Origin: Merdiplasma sp964643295
Lineage (GTDB): Bacteria; Bacillota; Clostridia; Lachnospirales; Lachnospiraceae
Direction: 5' to 3'
Length of the DNA: 64,000 bases
NCBI GenBank assembly: GCA_964643295.1
Contig: CAZXSN010000010.1
Coordinates: 3,548-67,547, forward strand
Below the pieces are notes generated by a model. It made no database searches. It was not told the DNA's origin and saw only the letters and a list, made by a program, of their open reading frames with translations. This document shows, piece after piece, positions 59,618-64,000 of this stretch (positions within the stretch are counted from its first letter, which is position 1; every line of letters begins with the position of its first letter). The position numbers were made by a program, and so were the translations under genes.

Positions 59618-60889
59618 ATGGATAAAGAACAACGGAACGAAAGATGGAACAAATGGAAAACACGCCTTGCGTTCCTGAAGCCCTGGGATGATGAGGAAGA
59701 TGAGGACGACGAATTCCTGGAAATTCAGGAGATGGAGGCCTATGACGATGACAGCAGGGCGCATGCCTGGGGCGATCCGGCACGGTGGCGGCTCTGCGGC
59801 GTGATTGCACTGGTGACGGTCATCATTGCGCTGGTACTGGGTTTTGCCTATTATAACGGGCATCATCTTTTCGAGGAGTATGTGGTTACACGCACATCCG
59901 GGAGCCTGGATATTGCCGGGACAGTTTACCGCAAGCTGGGCGGTTCCATCATCAAATACAGCCCGGACGGTGTGTTCTGCGTGAACACGCGCAACGAATC
60001 GAAGTGGAGTGCCGCCTACAGCATGCAGTCTCCGGTGGAAGATATCTGCGGGAAGACCATGGTGATCGCGGAGCAGCAGGGAACGCAGGTGTTTGTGCTC
60101 AACGAGGACGGGCTGACCGGAAATTTTGAGGTGAGTCTGCCGATTTTGAAAGCGCGTGTTTCGGAGCAGGGGGTTGTGGCTCTGATGCTGGATGACGGCG
60201 AGGTTACTTGGATCAATCTTTACGATCCGTCAGGGGCTGAGATTGTCAGTGTGCGCACAACAGTCGCCGATTCAGGCTATCCGCTGGATATGGCTCTGAC
60301 ACCCAACGCGTCCAGGATGCTTGTATCCTTCCTTGGAGAGAAACAGGGGGTGTTAAACAGCCGCATCGCTTTCTATGATTTTTCCTCCGCCGATTCGTCG
60401 GAGGGTCATCAGACCGGTACACTGGATTACAGCGGGCGGGTGTTTCCGGAGGTGTTTTACGCGAATGCCTCCACGCCGGTGGCCCTCTCAGACAATGGAT
60501 TTGTCGTTTTTCGAAACGGTGATACGCCGGAGGAGCGCAAATCGGTCACCTTTGAAAAGGAGATCGTCAGCAGTTTCCACGATGACGATTATCTGGGCTT
60601 TGTTTTTGAAAACGAGGCCGAGGATTGCCGGTACTGGATGGAACTCTACCAGTATGGAGGTCGGCGTGTGATGGAAACCGGGTTTGACGATGTGTATGAG
60701 GAGGTAAAAATGGACGGCGGACAGATCCTGATGTATGACGCGAAAAACTGTTCCGTCTATACCACGAAGGGAGCCCGGCATTTTTCCACAGATTATGAGA
60801 AGCAGGTCGCTTATTTTGCCAGACTGCCCGGTTTTCGCAAATACCTGGTAGTTACCAGCGACAGTATGGATCAGATCCGGATCAGTTAG
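59618..60889 (+). CDS. Membrane-anchored beta-propeller-like protein (DUF5711-like)
   Basis: A 423-residue single-pass membrane protein. The N-terminal 65 residues are cytoplasmic and very acidic (DDEEDEDDEFLE). One membrane helix (about 67-85, VIALVTVIIALVLGFAYY) is followed by an extracytoplasmic domain whose repeating beta-strands (IKYSPDGVFCVN, TPNASRMLVSFLG) suggest a WD40-like propeller. It resembles the DUF5711 family. Function unknown. AAGGGA lies 8 nt upstream. cvpA starts 14 nt after its stop. Confidence 0.75.
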   Translation: MDKEQRNERWNKWKTRLAFLKPWDDEEDEDDEFLEIQEMEAYDDDSRAHAWGDPARWRLCGVIALVTVIIALVLGFAYYNGHHLFEEYVVTRTSGSLDIAGTVYRKLGGSIIKYSPDGVFCVNTRNESKWSAAYSMQSPVEDICGKTMVIAEQQGTQVFVLNEDGLTGNFEVSLPILKARVSEQGVVALMLDDGEVTWINLYDPSGAEIVSVRTTVADSGYPLDMALTPNASRMLVSFLGEKQGVLNSRIAFYDFSSADSSEGHQTGTLDYSGRVFPEVFYANASTPVALSDNGFVVFRNGDTPEERKSVTFEKEIVSSFHDDDYLGFVFENEAEDCRYWMELYQYGGRRVMETGFDDVYEEVKMDGGQILMYDAKNCSVYTTKGARHFSTDYEKQVAYFARLPGFRKYLVVTSDSMDQIRIS

Positions 60890-60903
60890 AGGGGATAAGG
60901 GAA

Positions 60904-61803
60904 ATGAACTTGTTGTTGATTGTCGTACTCGCGGTATTTCTGCTGTTTGCGATAAGCGGCTGGAGAAAGGGAATGGTCCGGAAGCTTGCAGGGATTATTT
61001 CCCTGCTTTTGTCGGCAGTTTTAGTATCTGCGATCCTTCCCTATATCACGGATTTTTTAAAGACTGGTACGCCTGTTTACGAGTTTCTTGTGACGCAGTG
61101 CGAATCGGCGGTCGGACAACTGCTGGAGAGTTCTGTTTCGTCCGGGACAAAAGAGTCCGGTTCCGGTCTTAGCCGGGAGCGAATCAAGTCTCTGATGGAA
61201 CAGTACGGAATGGACAGTTCTCAGGTGGACGGCATGACTGATGATGAGCTGTTGATTTTTGCCTATCAGTACTTTCCGGAGTATGTGAACGACTCCGGTA
61301 TTCAGGAGGGATTTTCCGCTGACGATCTGTCGTCTCTGACACGGATTGAGCAGACGAAGCTGATTGAGAATCTGCCGCTGCCGGAGTTTCTGCAGGAACT
61401 GATGCTCAACTATAACAACAGTGAGGGCTACGGGAAGCTGCAGGTTTCTGATTTCAAAGGATACCTGGTAAATTTCCTGGCAGAGATTCTGCTCAATATC
61501 CTGGCGTTTCTTGCTGCTTTGCTGATTGTGCATCTGGTAGTTTCAACAGGACTGTCGATGCTGAATCTGTTCGCACGGCTGCCGGTTCTGCAGCTTTTAA
61601 ACCGTGTAGGCGGCGTGGCTGTCGGCCTTCTGCAGGGAATTTTCTTTGTATGGCTGCTTTTCCTGATTATTTCCATGTTCTCTTCAACGGTGCAGGGGCA
61701 GGCGCTGATGGAGATGATTCAGCAAAGCGATCTGCTGCGGGGACTGTATGACAGCAACCTGTTTGCCACGTTCATCGCCAGAGCGGTTTCCCATTTTATG
61801 TAA
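60904..61803 (+). CDS. CvpA family membrane protein
   Basis: A 299-residue polytopic protein with the CvpA layout: two N-terminal helices (NLLLIVVLAVFLLFAISGWR and a second one around 30-48), a long outward loop, and two C-terminal helices (about 200-220 and 240-262). The family's WRKGMVRKLAG turn is present. CvpA proteins are linked to colicin V production and envelope homeostasis; the precise role is unknown. Second gene of the DUF5711 operon. Confidence 0.85.
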   Translation: MNLLLIVVLAVFLLFAISGWRKGMVRKLAGIISLLLSAVLVSAILPYITDFLKTGTPVYEFLVTQCESAVGQLLESSVSSGTKESGSGLSRERIKSLMEQYGMDSSQVDGMTDDELLIFAYQYFPEYVNDSGIQEGFSADDLSSLTRIEQTKLIENLPLPEFLQELMLNYNNSEGYGKLQVSDFKGYLVNFLAEILLNILAFLAALLIVHLVVSTGLSMLNLFARLPVLQLLNRVGGVAVGLLQGIFFVWLLFLIISMFSSTVQGQALMEMIQQSDLLRGLYDSNLFATFIARAVSHFM

Positions 61804-61965
61804 GGGTTTGCCCCTGAGCCGAAGTCTGGCAGGCGAAAGGACAGCTGCACTGCTGATCCGGAAATAATCCCTGCGGGTGCCTAAACGTCCTTGTTTTTTG
61901 TCTTCAAAGGACTGCGCCCGGATGGAAACCTGAAAACGTGCAGTTGATTCTGCTTTTTTGAAACG

Positions 61966-62010
61966 GGATGCCTGTCCGCAGCTGCTGCATCTTGGGCATC
62001 CTGCTTTTTT
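61966..62010 (+). terminator. Terminator of the cvpA operon
   Basis: GGATGCC (61966-61972) pairs with GGCATCC (61995-62001), followed by a T-rich run to 62010. Confidence 0.65.
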
Positions 62011-62099
62011 GCGCGGACATGCTTTTGCAGGCCGCAGAGGGTAAGTGCGTTGTACTGGTTGAAACTGCAGAGGAATAAGATATCCGCATAGGGTGTCTT

Positions 62100-63578
62100 A
62101 TGCCAACAAAGCCTGTCGCATGTCAGAGAAAGGTCTGCGTCGATAAGTCTATGAAAAAGCTGCTTAGAAAGATGATAAAAATGGTGAACATTTTCTTACT
62201 GCTGATTGTTTTGATCCTGGTGTATCTTGTGTGCGGAGTTGTGATATCCTACCGGCGGCAGCCAGCCGTCAGCCAGGAATATCAGGCCAGTTTTCATCCG
62301 GAGGACTGTTATTCCGATACCGTTTCCTGCGACAGGGCCTGGATTGTGGAGGACAACGTGGACGGTCTCGTGGAACGCCTGAGCATGATTGAGCAGGCGA
62401 AGGAGCGCATCATTCTTTCTACCTTTGAATTTCGTGCTGATGAAAGCGGGAAGGACATGCTGGCCGTGCTGCTTGCGGCCGCGAAAAGAGGTGTGAAGAT
62501 TCAGATCCTCTCGGACGGGATGGCCGCGATCCTGAGAATGTACGGGAATCCGTATTTTCTTGCGCTGGCCGACATGGATACCGTGGAAATCAAAATTTAC
62601 AACCGGATCAATGTGCTGCTGCCATGGAGGACCATGGGGCGGCTCCACGATAAATATGTAATCACCGATGATGATCTGTATCTTCTGGGCGGGAGGAACA
62701 CTTACGATTACTTCTTAGGGGACAACGGGTATAAGAATTACGACAGGGATGTACTGGTCTATACTACGGAGCCGGAAAACGAGGAGAGCTCGATTCATCA
62801 GCTGGAGCGCTATTTCGATTCCGTATGGGCACTCAAAGACTGCAAGACGTTTCACCCGAGAAATGGGAAAAAGGTGGAAGCGGCGAAAGAAGAGCTGGAG
62901 GAACGCTGCTTAAATCTTCGGGCAGAGTACCCGTTCCTTGGACAAAGGCAGGACTACGAGGCAAAAACATTTCCGGTAAATAAGATCACCCTCCTGTACA
63001 ATCCGACACACGTGTACGCGAAGGAGCCTACGCTTTTTTATGCGCTGATTGAGTTGATGAAATACCACGGGAACGAAGAGATCACGATCCATACTCCCTA
63101 TATCATCTGCAATCAGTGGATGTATGATTCCCTGAAGGAAGTCTGCGACAGGAATCCCGGCACGATTTTGATGACGAATTCCGCAGCCAACAACGGAAAT
63201 CCGTTCGGTGCCTCGGATTATCTGAAGAATAAGGGGAAGCTTCTGGATACGGGGCTTACCATCTATGAGTATGAGGGCGGGATTTCCTACCATGGAAAGA
63301 GTATCTCCATCGGGAACCGTCTGTCGGTGGTTGGCTCCTTCAACATGGATATGCGCAGCGTGTATCTGGATACGGAACTCATGCTGGTGATCGACAGCGA
63401 AAAACTCAATGACCAGCTAAGGGGGATCATGGAGGACTACGAGGAGACTGCCGTCAAAGTCCTGGATACAGAACGGTATGAGATCCCGGCGAATGTAAAG
63501 CGTGTGGAGTTTACCGACACCAGAAGAAAGAGGATCGAGCTTTTAAATCACTTCAACTGGCTGCGGTTTTTAATGTAA
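62100..63578 (+). CDS. Phospholipase-D-type cardiolipin synthase-like protein
   Basis: A 492-residue membrane protein with one N-terminal helix (FLLLIVLILVYLVCGVVI, about 34-51) and two PLD half-sites. The first is RLHDKYVITDDDLYLLGGRN and the second YHGKSISIGNRLSVVGSFN, each with the HxK catalytic pair. The enzyme probably makes cardiolipin or a related phospholipid by phosphatidyl transfer. The ATG at 62100 has AGGG 6 nt upstream; ATG 62151 is an in-frame alternative nearer the membrane helix but without a good ribosome site. Confidence 0.85.
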   Translation: MPTKPVACQRKVCVDKSMKKLLRKMIKMVNIFLLLIVLILVYLVCGVVISYRRQPAVSQEYQASFHPEDCYSDTVSCDRAWIVEDNVDGLVERLSMIEQAKERIILSTFEFRADESGKDMLAVLLAAAKRGVKIQILSDGMAAILRMYGNPYFLALADMDTVEIKIYNRINVLLPWRTMGRLHDKYVITDDDLYLLGGRNTYDYFLGDNGYKNYDRDVLVYTTEPENEESSIHQLERYFDSVWALKDCKTFHPRNGKKVEAAKEELEERCLNLRAEYPFLGQRQDYEAKTFPVNKITLLYNPTHVYAKEPTLFYALIELMKYHGNEEITIHTPYIICNQWMYDSLKEVCDRNPGTILMTNSAANNGNPFGASDYLKNKGKLLDTGLTIYEYEGGISYHGKSISIGNRLSVVGSFNMDMRSVYLDTELMLVIDSEKLNDQLRGIMEDYEETAVKVLDTERYEIPANVKRVEFTDTRRKRIELLNHFNWLRFLM

Positions 63579-63814
63579 AGATAAGCGGGACCCTTATGCA
63601 CCCGCAGGCTTTTAAGGGATCACGGGGAGGAACTTGACTTTAGAGGCTGTCAGGAAGGGGGAGCCGCATCGGGAAAGCCTTTCCGGGCAGATTTTCAAAA
63701 GGACTAACCCCCCGCGGAGGGTTCTTGGAGCGGGTTTGCCTGGAGAAGCCTGTGAAGGCACGGCCTGGAGGAAATTCACTCCGGCAGAGGCCTGACAAAA
63801 ATTTAAAAAACTTC

Positions 63815-63843
63815 TTGACAGAACTAGAATGGAATGATAGAAT
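63815..63843 (+). promoter_or_regulatory. Promoter P1 at right edge
   Basis: A perfect TTGACA (63815-63820), 17 bp, and TAGAAT (63838-63843). Its expected start (about 63850) coincides with the first base of the terminator hairpin. Confidence 0.75.
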
Positions 63844-63849
63844 AAGATT

Positions 63850-63882
63850 CCACCGCAGGAAGAAGGGGCGGTGGATTTTTTT
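63850..63882 (+). terminator. Terminator between P1 and P2
   Basis: CCACCGC (63850-63856) pairs with GCGGTGG (63868-63874), followed by seven T residues. A P1 transcript would end after only about 33 nt. Confidence 0.75.
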
Positions 63883-63933
63883 CCGCCTGGTGAAGGGAAG
63901 ACGGATCCGAGCTGAAAAAAATAAAAAAAGTTG

Positions 63934-63962
63934 TTGACAAGCCTTGGAAAGCGTGATAGGAT
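63934..63962 (+). promoter_or_regulatory. Promoter P2 at right edge
   Basis: A perfect TTGACA (63934-63939), 17 bp, and TAGGAT (63957-63962). Its core resembles P1 (GAATGATAGAAT versus GCGTGATAGGAT), as tandem stable-RNA promoters often do. Confidence 0.75.
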
Positions 63963-64000
63963 AACAGAGTTGCGCTAAACGGGGCGTCAACGAAGCACAT

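Larger units (their letters stand above)
63579..64000. other. Right-edge control region, probably ahead of a stable-RNA operon
   Basis: No gene is visible. Two strong promoters with a terminator between them (63815-63962) end in the sequence up to the window edge, which has no start codon with a ribosome site. The layout resembles tandem promoters of an rRNA or tRNA operon, but no rRNA sequence is reached. Confidence 0.5.

Overview
The window looks like a chromosomal segment from a strictly anaerobic, Gram-positive member of the Clostridia, most likely Lachnospiraceae. The evidence is conserved gene order (mazG-hup-rqcP / divIC / tilS-hpt-ftsH, pth-mfd-foldase, dnaX-ybaB-recR), an oxygen-sensitive class III ribonucleotide reductase (NrdD), strong AGGAGG-type ribosome sites, and TTGACA-17-TATAAT promoters. 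I cannot name the genus. The sporulation genes that usually sit inside the divIC/tilS cluster (yabP, yabQ, spoIIE, and spoVT next to mfd) are missing, which suggests a lineage that no longer sporulates.

Layout. 1-6.8 kb is an accessory stretch: an unknown membrane-anchored protein, a secreted L,D-transpeptidase with a ricin-like domain, an RloA/RloB (AbiL-like) ATPase-TOPRIM pair that may be a phage-defence system, and a frameshifted adenine DNA methyltransferase. 6.8-15 kb holds an ECF sigma factor with two membrane partners, a TPR lipoprotein with hflX, a PfkB-type sugar kinase and a GH36 alpha-galactosidase. 15-18 kb is nrdD with a fused C-terminal redoxin. Its control region has two copies, exactly 240 bp apart, of a five-site array of DnaA-box-like 9-mers, followed by two NrdR-like boxes 31 bp apart and a consensus promoter. 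18-26 kb: cold-shock protein, an exported trigger-factor-like chaperone, cca, hisS, phosphoglucomutase, mazG, HU and rqcP.

26.8-28.7 kb: a cyclic-di-GMP-I riboswitch followed by a terminator precedes a large exported BspA-like repeat protein, placed where yabP/yabQ would be expected. 29-34 kb: divIC, tilS, hpt and ftsH. 34-46 kb: a GH13 alpha-glucan hydrolase, ddl and murF (peptidoglycan precursor), pth, mfd and a parvulin-like lipoprotein with very long Thr/Glu-rich stretches. 46-51 kb: an SGNH hydrolase with cell-wall-binding repeats, an MscS channel, and a polar amino-acid ABC importer. 51.6-55 kb: two CobW-type GTPases (one with a His/Asp/Glu metal-binding tract, one fused to a DUF1980-like domain) and a fumarylacetoacetate-hydrolase-family enzyme. 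55-63.6 kb: a phosphofructokinase, dnaX-ybaB-recR, a DUF5711-like protein, CvpA and a phospholipase-D-type cardiolipin synthase. The right edge has two tandem strong promoters separated by a terminator hairpin, resembling the region ahead of an rRNA or other stable-RNA operon that would lie outside the window.

Four intergenic copies of a small repeat with imperfect terminal inverted repeats ending in GCGTCAAAAG (about 34.5, 40.2, 48.4 and 54.0 kb) are the clearest unexplained dispersed structure. Two of them abut promoters whose -10 box overlaps the repeat terminus, and two are flanked by perfect 8-9 bp direct repeats.
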